Source of the DNA: Terrisporobacter othiniensis
GTDB lineage: Bacteria > Bacillota > Clostridia > Peptostreptococcales > Peptostreptococcaceae
Length of the DNA stretch: 64,000 nucleotides
Reading direction: 5' to 3'
NCBI RefSeq assembly: GCF_000808015.1
Contig: NZ_JWHR01000099.1
Location: 1 to 64,000, forward strand
This document shows, piece after piece, positions 56,738-64,000 of this stretch (positions are counted from its first letter, which is position 1; each line of letters opens with the position of its first letter). The translations under genes and the position numbers were made by a program. The notes beneath the pieces were generated by a model. The model had not been told where the DNA came from. It was given only the letters and a program-made list of their open reading frames with translations, and did not search any database.

Positions 56738-57106
56738 CTATAATTTTTGTCCGCATTTAGGACAATATTGAAAATCTTCATTACCTATGTATCCACAATT
56801 AGAGCATTTATTCACAGTAGGTTGGTTATAATTTACTAGTTGCAAATCATTTTCTGAAATTAATATGTTATCTCCTCTGTTTATTCTTACTCCTATATCA
56901 TTATCTAAAATATAAATACTATTACAACAAGTATTTTTTACAAAGTATTTTTTGCTCCATTTAAAAATGGGAATAAAGAAAAAACTAAAACACATATAAG
57001 TCATATAAACTTCCATTTTTCCAAAGGCACCACACCTAGGGCAAACTATACTTTGAACATAATCTAACTTCTTTTCTCCATTAGATATACCACCAATAAA
57101 AAACAT
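56738..57106 (-). CDS. zinc-ribbon domain protein
   Basis: A 122-residue protein, MFFIGGISNGEKKLDYVQSIVCPRCGAFGKMEVYMTY (cut by region), with a hydrophobic FSFFFIPIFKWSKKYFV and a C-terminal zinc ribbon CSNCGYIGNEDFQYCPKCG. The first CPRC and a central CC may form a second metal site. This family is widespread in Firmicutes with no assigned function. I start at 57106, because GGGAG precedes it; the ORF's first ATG is inside that ribosome site. Confidence 0.8.
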   Translation of the reverse strand: MFFIGGISNGEKKLDYVQSIVCPRCGAFGKMEVYMTYMCFSFFFIPIFKWSKKYFVKNTCCNSIYILDNDIGVRINRGDNILISENDLQLVNYNQPTVNKCSNCGYIGNEDFQYCPKCGQKL

Positions 57107-57294
57107 ATTATCAACTCCCATATCAATTATATCATAGGATAAAATTGTTAATTAATTATATAAAAATGAAAAACAGTAAATAAAATGACTATTTACCACT
57201 AAAAAACTAATATATTTTATCCAAATATGTAGTATAATATATTCTTAAGTTGTAAAAATATATAACTTTTTTAATATGAAAGGGAATTTAAAAT

Positions 57295-57954
57295 ATGAAA
57301 AAAAATAATAATTTAATATCAACTATAAGAGACTACATTACCATAACAATTGGAGTAATATTAGTAGCATTTGGAATACAATATTTTTATGCACCAAATG
57401 AAATAGCAGGTGGTGGCTTAAGTGGATTAGCTTTAGTTATTAGTAACTTCGTTCCTGTACTATCAGTAGGAACTATTATATTTTTAGGTAACTTAATATT
57501 ATTTGTAATAGCGTTTGTACTAGTAGGTGGAGATTTTGGCATGAAAACGATATATGCAAGTTTTGCATTATCATTTGTAATGGACTTTATGGAGAAGGTA
57601 ATGCATTCTTATGCATTAACGAATAATTTATTATTAGCAGTTGTAATGGGTACTGTAGTAATAGCAGCGGGTATAGGTATTACTTTCGCGATAAATGCTT
57701 CAACAGGTGGAACGGATATACTAGCAAAAATACTTAATAAATATTCTACTATTAACTTGGGAATATCTTTATTGTTAGTTGATTTAGCTGTTGTTATATG
57801 TGGAGCTTTAACATTTGGACTAGATAAAGGATTTTATTCTTTATTGGCTGTTGTCATGAATGGATTAGTAGTTGATAGAGTAATAATAATGATAGAGAAA
57901 AAACAAAAAGAAAAAGCTAATTTAAATTCTGAAGAAGAGAAGTTAGCTGTTTAA
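57295..57954 (+). CDS. YitT family (DUF161) membrane protein
   Basis: A 219-residue protein with five or six helices. The family start is ITIGVILVAFGIQYFYAPNEIAGGGLSGLALVI, and a repeat-like GIGITFAINASTGGTDILAKIL follows. The usual C-terminal DUF2179 cytoplasmic domain of YitT proteins is absent; the protein ends with a charged tail after IIMIEKKQKEK. Function unknown. AAGGGAA lies before the ATG. Terminator follows. Confidence 0.87.
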   Translation: MKKNNNLISTIRDYITITIGVILVAFGIQYFYAPNEIAGGGLSGLALVISNFVPVLSVGTIIFLGNLILFVIAFVLVGGDFGMKTIYASFALSFVMDFMEKVMHSYALTNNLLLAVVMGTVVIAAGIGITFAINASTGGTDILAKILNKYSTINLGISLLLVDLAVVICGALTFGLDKGFYSLLAVVMNGLVVDRVIIMIEKKQKEKANLNSEEEKLAV

Positions 57955-57957
57955 GAT

Positions 57958-57990
57958 AAAAACGTATCAATAGTATTGATACGTTTTTTT
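57958..57990 (+). terminator. terminator of the YitT gene
   Basis: AAAAACGTATCAA pairs with TTGATACGTTTTT, loop TAGTA, followed by TT. It begins a few bases after the stop and shares the CGTATCA core with three other terminators here. Confidence 0.85.
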
Positions 57991-58125
57991 TATGGTAATA
58001 ATAAGTATTTTTCATAATAAAACATATGGAAAATAAATCCTTAGAGGATTATAATATTGAAATATCGATAAATTTGAAGGATTTAGTAAATATTAAATTT
58101 AACAATAATTTAAGGAGGAATGGTT

Positions 58126-59553
58126 TTGAAAGACGTTGTAATTATAGGTGCTGGTATAGTAGGTTGTTCTATTGCCAGAGAACTATCTAAATATAATTTA
58201 GGTGTATTAGTAATAGATAAGAATCAAGATGTTTCAGAAGGGATATCTAAGGCAAATAGTGGGATTATACACGGTGGATATAATGAAAAAAAAGGAACAT
58301 TAAAAGCTAAATTAAATTTAGAAGCCAATAAAATAATAGATTCTTTAGCTGAAGAATTAGAATTTCCTTTCAAAAGAAATGGTTCCTTAGTATTAGCTTT
58401 TAACGAAGATGAATTTAAAAAATTAAAAGAACTAAAATCCAACGGTGAAGATTTAGGAATAGAAGAGTTAGAAATTTTAGAAAAAGGTGAAGTTTTAGAT
58501 TTAGAGAAAAATATAAATTGTGATGTAGTAGGAGCCTTACATATAAAGAATTCAGGTATAGTAAGTCCTTATGAAATGACCTTGGCTTTTGCTGAAAATG
58601 CGTGTGAGAATGGAGTAGATTTCTTACTAGGACATGAAGTAATAGATTTGAAAAAACATAAAGACTATTATACTCTGATTATAAAAGATAAAGAGCCTAT
58701 AGAAACAAAAGTAGTTATAAATGCAGCTGGATTAGGTGGTGCATTTATAAATAATTTAGTAAGTGAAACTAAGTATGAAATAGAAGGAGTAAAGGGAGAA
58801 TATTGTTTACTTGATAAAATAGCAGGTGAACTTTGTAAAAAGACTTTATTTCAAGTACCAAATGTGTTAAGTAAAGGAGTATTAGTTACTCCAACAGTAG
58901 ATGGAAATTTACTAATTGGGCCAAACGCTACTCCTAGTGATGCTGACGATATAAAAACTACAAGAAGTGGAATAGATGAAATAATATATAAAAGCAAAAA
59001 GACTATGGAAAAAATACCTTTTGATAGAGTTTTAAATACTTTTAGTGGAATAAGGCCTAAGGTGAAAACACAAGACTTTATTATTGAAGAGGTTAAGGAT
59101 GCTAAAAACTTTATTAATGTAATAGGAATAGATTCTCCAGGTTTAACTTGCGCTCCAGCTATAGCTAATTATGTAATAGATTTAATAAAAGAGAATCTAA
59201 AATTAGAAGAGAAAATAAACTTTAAAGCTCATAGAACAAAAATGATAAGAATGAGTGAACTTAGTATAGAAGAAAAAAATAAATTAATATGTTCAAACCC
59301 TACTTATGGGAAAATGATATGTAAATGTGAATTTGTTACAGAAGGTGAAATAATAGATTCAATAAAAAGACCTTTAGGAGCAAGAACTTTAGATGGAGTA
59401 AAAAGAAGAACAAGAGCGATGATGGGAGGGTGTCAAGGAATTGGCTGTATGATACCTATAAGCGCTATTTTAAGTAGAGAATTGGATATAGACATAAGTG
59501 AAGTTAATAAAGATGTTGAAAATTCTTCAGTAGTAGGATTTAAGGAGGATTAA
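58126..59553 (+). CDS. FAD-dependent oxidoreductase, GlpA-like with C-terminal Fe-S (BFD-like) domain
   Basis: A 475-residue flavoprotein. The N-terminal FAD motif is [29 protein letters not shown], followed by [17 protein letters not shown] and [18 protein letters not shown]. The C-terminal BFD-like domain has [11 protein letters not shown] and GGCQGIGC, four cysteines for a [2Fe-2S] cluster. It resembles the anaerobic glycerol-3-phosphate dehydrogenase A subunit. The start is TTG at 58126, because AAGGAGG is 7 bases away; the ATG at 58120 is too close to it. It runs into the next flavoprotein gene. Confidence 0.88.
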   Translation: MKDVVIIGAGIVGCSIARELSKYNLGVLVIDKNQDVSEGISKANSGIIHGGYNEKKGTLKAKLNLEANKIIDSLAEELEFPFKRNGSLVLAFNEDEFKKLKELKSNGEDLGIEELEILEKGEVLDLEKNINCDVVGALHIKNSGIVSPYEMTLAFAENACENGVDFLLGHEVIDLKKHKDYYTLIIKDKEPIETKVVINAAGLGGAFINNLVSETKYEIEGVKGEYCLLDKIAGELCKKTLFQVPNVLSKGVLVTPTVDGNLLIGPNATPSDADDIKTTRSGIDEIIYKSKKTMEKIPFDRVLNTFSGIRPKVKTQDFIIEEVKDAKNFINVIGIDSPGLTCAPAIANYVIDLIKENLKLEEKINFKAHRTKMIRMSELSIEEKNKLICSNPTYGKMICKCEFVTEGEIIDSIKRPLGARTLDGVKRRTRAMMGGCQGIGCMIPISAILSRELDIDISEVNKDVENSSVVGFKED

Positions 59554-59556
59554 CCT

Positions 59557-60456
59557 ATGGCAGTATATGAATTAATAATTGTAGGTGGCGGTGCAGCAGG
59601 TATGCTTTGTGCCATAGAAGCTAAAAGATTGGGTATAAAAAATGTATTATTAATTGAAAAAGATAATATACTTGGAGGAGCATTGTGTCTAGGAAATTAC
59701 AATATAAGTAATGAGTTAAAGATTACAGGAAAATTTTACAGAAAATATTTAATAGAAGAATATGAAAGATATAACATTGAAACAAAATTAAATACAATGG
59801 TATTAAAGATTGAAGAAAATAAAGAAGTTCTTTGTACAAGCCCAGCTAATGGAATTGAAAAGATAAAAGGTGATAAAATTATATTAGCAAATGGAGCAAA
59901 AGAAGGATCTAGAAAAGCTATAGCTATGGTGGGAAGTAGATGTTCAGGCATATATACTGTAGGAATGGCAAAGAAAATTTTTGCTATGGACAATATAGTA
60001 CCAGGTAGAAAAATACTTATAAATGGTTGGAATACCTTATATATGATTGAGAAAGAGCTAAAAAGAAGCAATGTAGAAATTGTAGGAATTATTTCAGACA
60101 AAGAAGACATAAACACTTATGGATTAACAGAAAATATTTATTATAATTATGAAATATCAAATATACAAGGTAGAGGTAGAGTGGAAAAAGTAATTTTAAA
60201 CAATGGTGATGAAGAAATAGAAGTGGCTTGTGATACAATATTATTTGCAAAATCGCAACTTTCAGATGGATTAGTTGCTATGAGAAGTGGAATTAAATTA
60301 AATCCAGATACTACTGGACCAGAAGTTAATGATGAATATATGACTTCAAAAGAAGGGGTATATGCTTGTGGAAATGGCATTTATATTCATAATTATATTG
60401 AAGAAATAGAAAGAGAAAGTTCATTAATAATCGAGGAAATAATAAATAATAAATAA
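59557..60456 (+). CDS. NAD(P)/FAD-dependent oxidoreductase, partner of the GlpA-like protein
   Basis: A 299-residue protein starting ELIIVGGGAAGMLCAIEAKRLG, with a flavin-enzyme end GVYACGNGIYIHNYIEEIE. The middle GSRKAIAMVGSRCSGIYTVGMAKK matches the subfamily that accompanies GlpA-like proteins. At 299 residues it is clearly shorter than the about 420 usual in clostridia, partly because the central NAD domain is compact (ILINGWNTLYMIEK lacks the GxGxxG pattern). The usual third gene, a DUF1667 CxxC protein, is absent. Starts 3 bases after the previous stop. Confidence 0.8.
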   Translation: MAVYELIIVGGGAAGMLCAIEAKRLGIKNVLLIEKDNILGGALCLGNYNISNELKITGKFYRKYLIEEYERYNIETKLNTMVLKIEENKEVLCTSPANGIEKIKGDKIILANGAKEGSRKAIAMVGSRCSGIYTVGMAKKIFAMDNIVPGRKILINGWNTLYMIEKELKRSNVEIVGIISDKEDINTYGLTENIYYNYEISNIQGRGRVEKVILNNGDEEIEVACDTILFAKSQLSDGLVAMRSGIKLNPDTTGPEVNDEYMTSKEGVYACGNGIYIHNYIEEIERESSLIIEEIINNK

Positions 60457-60458
60457 AG

Positions 60459-60497
60459 AAAAGGATGAAATGTAATTATTTTATATTTCATCCTTTT
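60459..60497 (+). terminator. terminator of the flavoprotein pair
   Basis: AAAAGGATGAAAT pairs with ATTTCATCCTTTT (13 bp) around a 13-base AT loop, a few bases after the stop. Confidence 0.8.
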
Positions 60498-60674
60498 CGA
60501 CTATAAAAATCAAATTTTTCAACTTAATTGTATACTATTTTTATGATAGAAAAAACAATGTGAAAAGTATAAAAATAATGAGGAAAATTAAAAAAATAAC
60601 AAAGCATATAATGAGATAAAACTATGATACTATATATAAGGAACTATTATGATATAAAGGGGGATGTATTGTAA

Positions 60675-61535
60675 ATGTATTCGGTTTTAATTATGGGAGG
60701 TAGTGACTTTGTTGGTTCATCATTAGCTAAGTACTTAATTAAAAAGAAATATGATGTGGACATAATGACTAGAGGAATTAGATCAATCGATTATGATGGG
60801 ATAGGAAAACATCTGATTTGCAATAGAAAAAATGCAGATGAAATGAAGATGATTTTAAAAGATAAGAAGTATGATTATGTTTATGATATAAGTATAAAGA
60901 ATAAAGAAGATGCAGAAATACTTATTGAAAATTTAAATAGTGAAGTGTTAAAAAAGTATATAGTCATATCATCTCAGGAGAATAATATTAAAAAGGAAGA
61001 ACTGAGGATAGATGAATTTATTAAGAATACGCCCATTCCTTATATTATAATTAGACCATCTAATATATATGGAGATAAAAATAAAATATCCAAAGAAGAA
61101 TATTTTTTTCATAAAATAGAAAAATCAATTCCAATAAAAATCCCTAAAAACAGTAATTTAAAAGCACAATTTATTTATATAGATGATTTTGTAAAGGTAT
61201 TATTTAGCTTAATAAAAACTACTTATGTTAGAGAAATATATAATGTAACAAATCCTCAATTAATCTCATTAGAGGAATACATTAATACATGTAGTGAAAT
61301 TGTAGGAAAAGAAGCTAATATTAAATATATTGATGCAAATATTATTGATGCAGATATAAAACAAAAGTTTGAAAGAAATTACTTAGATATAGATAAAATA
61401 ATACAGCATGGATTATATATTCCAAATATATTATTAAGTGATGGAGTATCACTCTTATATGATTGGTATAAAAAAGTTTACCAAGAGAAAATAAGTATAA
61501 AGGATAAAATAGAAAAAGTATTACAAATAGGATAA
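60675..61535 (+). CDS. NAD-dependent epimerase/dehydratase (extended SDR-like)
   Basis: A 286-residue Rossmann protein. MYSVLIMGGSDFVGSSLAKYLIKKK corresponds to the G-x-x-G-x-x-G dinucleotide site (here GGSDFVGS), followed by YIIIRPSNIYGDKN and FIYIDDFVKVLF. The expected catalytic YxxxK is not clearly seen around residues 95-125, so it may be an atypical or regulatory SDR, similar to nucleotide-sugar or isoflavone-reductase-like proteins. GGGGGATG lies upstream. Single gene. Confidence 0.75.
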   Translation: MYSVLIMGGSDFVGSSLAKYLIKKKYDVDIMTRGIRSIDYDGIGKHLICNRKNADEMKMILKDKKYDYVYDISIKNKEDAEILIENLNSEVLKKYIVISSQENNIKKEELRIDEFIKNTPIPYIIIRPSNIYGDKNKISKEEYFFHKIEKSIPIKIPKNSNLKAQFIYIDDFVKVLFSLIKTTYVREIYNVTNPQLISLEEYINTCSEIVGKEANIKYIDANIIDADIKQKFERNYLDIDKIIQHGLYIPNILLSDGVSLLYDWYKKVYQEKISIKDKIEKVLQIG

Positions 61536-61550
61536 AACAAAGATATTACT

Positions 61551-61585
61551 AAGCCTTTACCATGAAAAAGTGGTGAAGGCTTTTT
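61551..61585 (+). terminator. terminator of the SDR gene
   Basis: AAGCCTTTACCA pairs with TGGTGAAGGCTT around an 8-base loop, followed by TTT. It separates the SDR gene from luxS. Confidence 0.85.
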
Positions 61586-61692
61586 GTCTAAAAATTAGAA
61601 AAATTTATGAAAAAAGTAAAAAATAATACTATAATAATATTAATGTTATTTTAGGATAATATATTAACAATTTGATATAAGGAGTTTGGAAT

Positions 61693-62148
61693 ATGGAAAA
61701 AGTAGAAAGTTTTAAATTGGATCATAATAAAGTAAAAGCACCTTATGTAAGAAAATGTTGTGTGCTAGATGGAAAAATGGGGGATAAAGTTAGTAAATTT
61801 GACTTAAGATTTTTACAGCCGAATGTGGAAGCTTTTGGGACGGCAGCTATACATGGTTTAGAGCACTTATTAGCGACATACTTAAGAGAAGAAATGGATA
61901 ACATAATAGATTTATCTCCAATGGGATGTAGAACAGGTTTCTATTTGATAATGTGGGGGGACGTAGAGCCTAGCTTAGTTAAATTAGGATTGGAAAGAGC
62001 TTTACAAAAGGTGATAGACTGTAAAGAGATGGTAGCAGCTTCTGCAGTAGAATGTGGAAACTACAGAGATTTATCACTATTTGGGGCACAAGAGTATGCA
62101 AAAAAAGCATTGAAAGAAGGGTTCTCTTTAAATATTTATGGAGAATAA
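61693..62148 (+). CDS. luxS: S-ribosylhomocysteine lyase LuxS
   Basis: A 151-residue metalloenzyme. The metal site HGLEHLLA (about residues 56-63), catalytic cysteine in PMGCRTGFY (about 81-89) and metal-binding ECGNYRDLS (about 124-132) are all present. It cleaves S-ribosylhomocysteine to homocysteine and DPD, the AI-2 precursor. It is first in an operon with the methionine synthase activation and metH genes, so its main job here looks like homocysteine recycling. The Pfs nucleosidase gene is not in the window. Confidence 0.96.
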   Translation: MEKVESFKLDHNKVKAPYVRKCCVLDGKMGDKVSKFDLRFLQPNVEAFGTAAIHGLEHLLATYLREEMDNIIDLSPMGCRTGFYLIMWGDVEPSLVKLGLERALQKVIDCKEMVAASAVECGNYRDLSLFGAQEYAKKALKEGFSLNIYGE

Positions 62149-62149
62149 T

Positions 62150-62857
62150 ATGAAGGATAATATTAAAAATTTAATTGAAATAGATGAGAGGGAAGTTTTA
62201 AGATATTTACAATATAAGGATCAAGATATAGAGAGTGATTTATCAGATAAAATTAAACAGTGTATAAAAAAAACAAAAGAAATTATAAATCCTAGATTTG
62301 TATTTAGAAAATATGGAGTAAAAAAATCAAAATTTTTTAATAAAAAGAATGAAGTTTATTTGGAGGGGTCTAATCTTATTTTACAAAGTGATGATGTATA
62401 TAATTTGTTATTAGAATGTGACGAATGTATATTAATGTCTGCTACTTTAGGGTTAGAGGTAGAAAGAGAGATTAGAAAATTAACTTATACAGATTTAACA
62501 AAAGGAATTATAATAGATGCTTGTGCTACAACAGCAATAGAAGAAGCTTGTGATATAGTACAAGATAATATAGCGAAACAACTATTAAAAGAAGATAAAT
62601 ATATAACCTATAGATATAGCCCAGGATATGGAGACTTATCTATAGAAAAAAATTCAGATATTAATAATCTATTAAACAGTCAAAAAGAAATAGGATTAAC
62701 TGTAACAGATAGTGGAATAATGATTCCTAGAAAATCTGTAGTAGCTTTAATTGGAGTTTCTCATAAAGGAATTGGTAATACTAAAAAATCTTGTGAGAAT
62801 TGCAATAATAGACATAATTGTGATTATAAAAAGGAGGGCGATGGTTGTGGGAATTAA
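62150..62857 (+). CDS. stand-alone methionine synthase reactivation-domain protein
   Basis: A 235-residue protein resembling the AdoMet-binding activation domain of MetH. ECILMSATLGLEVEREIRKL, then IIDACATTAIEEACD and the AdoMet signature RYSPGYGDLS (about 160-170), then IPRKSVVALIGVS. It ends with a cysteine-rich tail CENCNNRHNCDYKKEGDGC. Here this function is a separate gene. I start at 62150, one base after the luxS stop, because GGAG in the luxS end lies about 6 bases upstream. It overlaps the metH start. Confidence 0.87.
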   Translation: MKDNIKNLIEIDEREVLRYLQYKDQDIESDLSDKIKQCIKKTKEIINPRFVFRKYGVKKSKFFNKKNEVYLEGSNLILQSDDVYNLLLECDECILMSATLGLEVEREIRKLTYTDLTKGIIIDACATTAIEEACDIVQDNIAKQLLKEDKYITYRYSPGYGDLSIEKNSDINNLLNSQKEIGLTVTDSGIMIPRKSVVALIGVSHKGIGNTKKSCENCNNRHNCDYKKEGDGCGN

Positions 62858-64000
62858 AGAATATCTAAAAGATAATTTACTAATATTTGATGGTGCAATG
62901 GGAACAATGCTTCAAAAAGAAGGCCTTCCTATTGGGGATAACCCAGAAATATTTGGAATGAAAAATCCTGATAAATTACTGAAAATACATAAAAAATATT
63001 TAGAAGCTGGTTGTAATGTATTAACTACAAATACATTTGGATGTAATGAATTAAAAGTTACTAAACTAGGATATACAGTAGAAGAAATAATTGATAATGC
63101 TATTACAATAGCAAAGCAAGCAATAGGTGAAAGTGATAAAAGCAAGCCTAGATTCGTGGCGCTAGATATTGGACCAATAGGAGAAATGTTAGAACCTATG
63201 GGAACATTATCTTTTGATAGAGCTTATGAAATATTTAAAAGACAGGCTATACAAGGCGAAAAAAGTGGTGCTGATTTAATTATAATAGAAACAATGATGG
63301 ATCTTTACGAGGCTAAGGTTGCAGTTCTTGCAGCAAAAGAAAATACAAATCTACCAGTTATATGCACTATGACATTTGATGAAAATGGAAGAAGTTTTAC
63401 AGGATGCTTACCTGAGGCTATGGTTGCTACTATAGAAGGATTAGGAGTAGATGCTCTTGGAGTGAATTGTTCTCTTGGTCCAAAACAGCTTTTACCAATA
63501 GTAAAAATAATTACAGAGTTAGCAAATGTTCCAGTAATAGTTCAAGCAAATGCAGGTTTACCTGTAATTGAAAATAATCAAACAGTATATAAAATGACTG
63601 CCAAGGAATTTTTCCAAGGAGTAAAAGAGTTTGTTGATTTAGGAGTATCTATTATAGGTGGATGTTGTGGAACTAATGAAACTTTTATTAAAGAGATTTG
63701 TAATAATATAGATCAGTTACAAAAGAAAGAACCTAAAAGAAGAGAATCTACAATTGTGTGTTCTGCTGCTAAATATGTTGATATACAAGGGCCTGCCATA
63801 GTTGGAGAAAGGCTAAATCCAACTGGAAGACAACCACTGATAGATGCGTATACTAGTGGAAGCAATGATTATGTAATAAATCTAGCACTTGAACAAAGTA
63901 AAGAAGGTTCGGAAATTCTAAATGTTAATGTTGGAGTACCAGAATTAGATGAAGAAAAAGCTATGAAAAGAGTGGTAAAGGGCATACAAGAAGTTGTAGA
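62847..64000 (+). CDS. metH: cobalamin-dependent methionine synthase MetH, 5' part (runs off the window)
   Basis: The visible 384 residues hold the homocysteine-binding barrel: LIFDGAMGTMLQKEG, TNTFGCNELK, the zinc cysteines in GVNCSLGP and GGCCGT, then the start of the pterin-binding domain (IVGERLNPTGRQ, then NVNVGVPELDEEKAM). The activation domain is encoded just upstream, so the clostridial short MetH (about 800 residues) is expected. Start: GTG 62847 lies 9 bases from GGAGG, while ATG 62841 is only 3 bases away. It overlaps the preceding gene by 11 bases. No end codon in the window. Confidence 0.93.
   Translation, partial: MGIKEYLKDNLLIFDGAMGTMLQKEGLPIGDNPEIFGMKNPDKLLKIHKKYLEAGCNVLTTNTFGCNELKVTKLGYTVEEIIDNAITIAKQAIGESDKSKPRFVALDIGPIGEMLEPMGTLSFDRAYEIFKRQAIQGEKSGADLIIIETMMDLYEAKVAVLAAKENTNLPVICTMTFDENGRSFTGCLPEAMVATIEGLGVDALGVNCSLGPKQLLPIVKIITELANVPVIVQANAGLPVIENNQTVYKMTAKEFFQGVKEFVDLGVSIIGGCCGTNETFIKEICNNIDQLQKKEPKRRESTIVCSAAKYVDIQGPAIVGERLNPTGRQPLIDAYTSGSNDYVINLALEQSKEGSEILNVNVGVPELDEEKAMKRVVKGIQEVV

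Noticed and set aside
59736..60380. Minus-strand frames of 126 and 77 residues inside the second flavoprotein gene
   Set aside because: Antisense shadows; the plus-strand frame shows clear flavoprotein motifs throughout.
62912..63145. 77-residue minus-strand frame
   Set aside because: Lies within metH, whose homocysteine-binding domain is unmistakable on the plus strand.

Overview
The window is a low-GC Firmicutes chromosome spanning the replication origin. Gene content and order point to the Peptostreptococcaceae (relatives of Clostridioides difficile such as Romboutsia, Paraclostridium or Paeniclostridium): gyrA is followed by ytxH-like, DUF948, rsbV, rsbW and sigB genes; parA/parB lie beside noc; and dnaB is followed at a distance by dnaI- and dnaD-like genes. 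Species cannot be fixed from the sequence by eye.

Left edge (1-11.3 kb, almost all minus strand): the start of a 16S gene preceded, in transcription order, by 5S, tRNA-Leu(TAA) and a CAT-anticodon tRNA; then the sigma-B module; then gyrA, gyrB, recF, an S4-domain gene, dnaN and dnaA. The dnaN-dnaA gap carries DnaA boxes, a run of DnaA-trios and an AT-rich stretch (unwinding region). The 650-base gap on the other side of dnaA holds a second set of DnaA boxes. From here transcription turns to the plus strand, away from the origin.

Right arm core (11.8-38.4 kb): rpmH, rnpA, yidD, yidC, jag; mnmE, mnmG, rsmG; noc, parA, parB; an HTH-TPR regulator; a DUF951 gene; an aminotransferase; rpsF-ssb-rpsR; a MazG-like gene, a DUF2232 membrane gene, gdpP, rplI and dnaB in a row; purA; the opposed dnaI/dnaD-like pair; an M1 peptidase, walJ-like MBL hydrolase and rlmH. 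A six-member DnaA-box cluster lies just after dnaB, about 20 kb from the origin.

Accessory stretch (38.6-57 kb): antiporter, heme oxygenase with a perfect Fur box, fetAB-like exporter, MerR/GNAT pair, acetate transporter, a TtcA-like enzyme, a uracil-DNA-glycosylase-like protein and zinc-ribbon proteins. Mixed with these is an unusual density of broken genes: a glycerophosphodiesterase, a BceRSAB-type peptide-sensing module (three of four genes damaged), a PAS-GAF histidine kinase, a Crp regulator joined by a deletion to a DMT transporter remnant, and a probable nitroreductase scrap. Many lesions are single-base changes in A-runs, while the core genes are all intact.

Right end (57.3-64 kb): YitT-type membrane protein, a GlpA-like/second flavoprotein pair, an SDR-family protein, and a luxS - methionine-synthase-activation - metH operon that runs off the window and would close the activated methyl cycle.

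I did not find phage, insertion sequences, CRISPR arrays or a plainly novel defence system. The most interesting signals are regulatory (DnaA-box clusters, degenerate parS-like sites, MerR 19-bp-spacer promoter, Fur box) and evolutionary (the focused gene decay).
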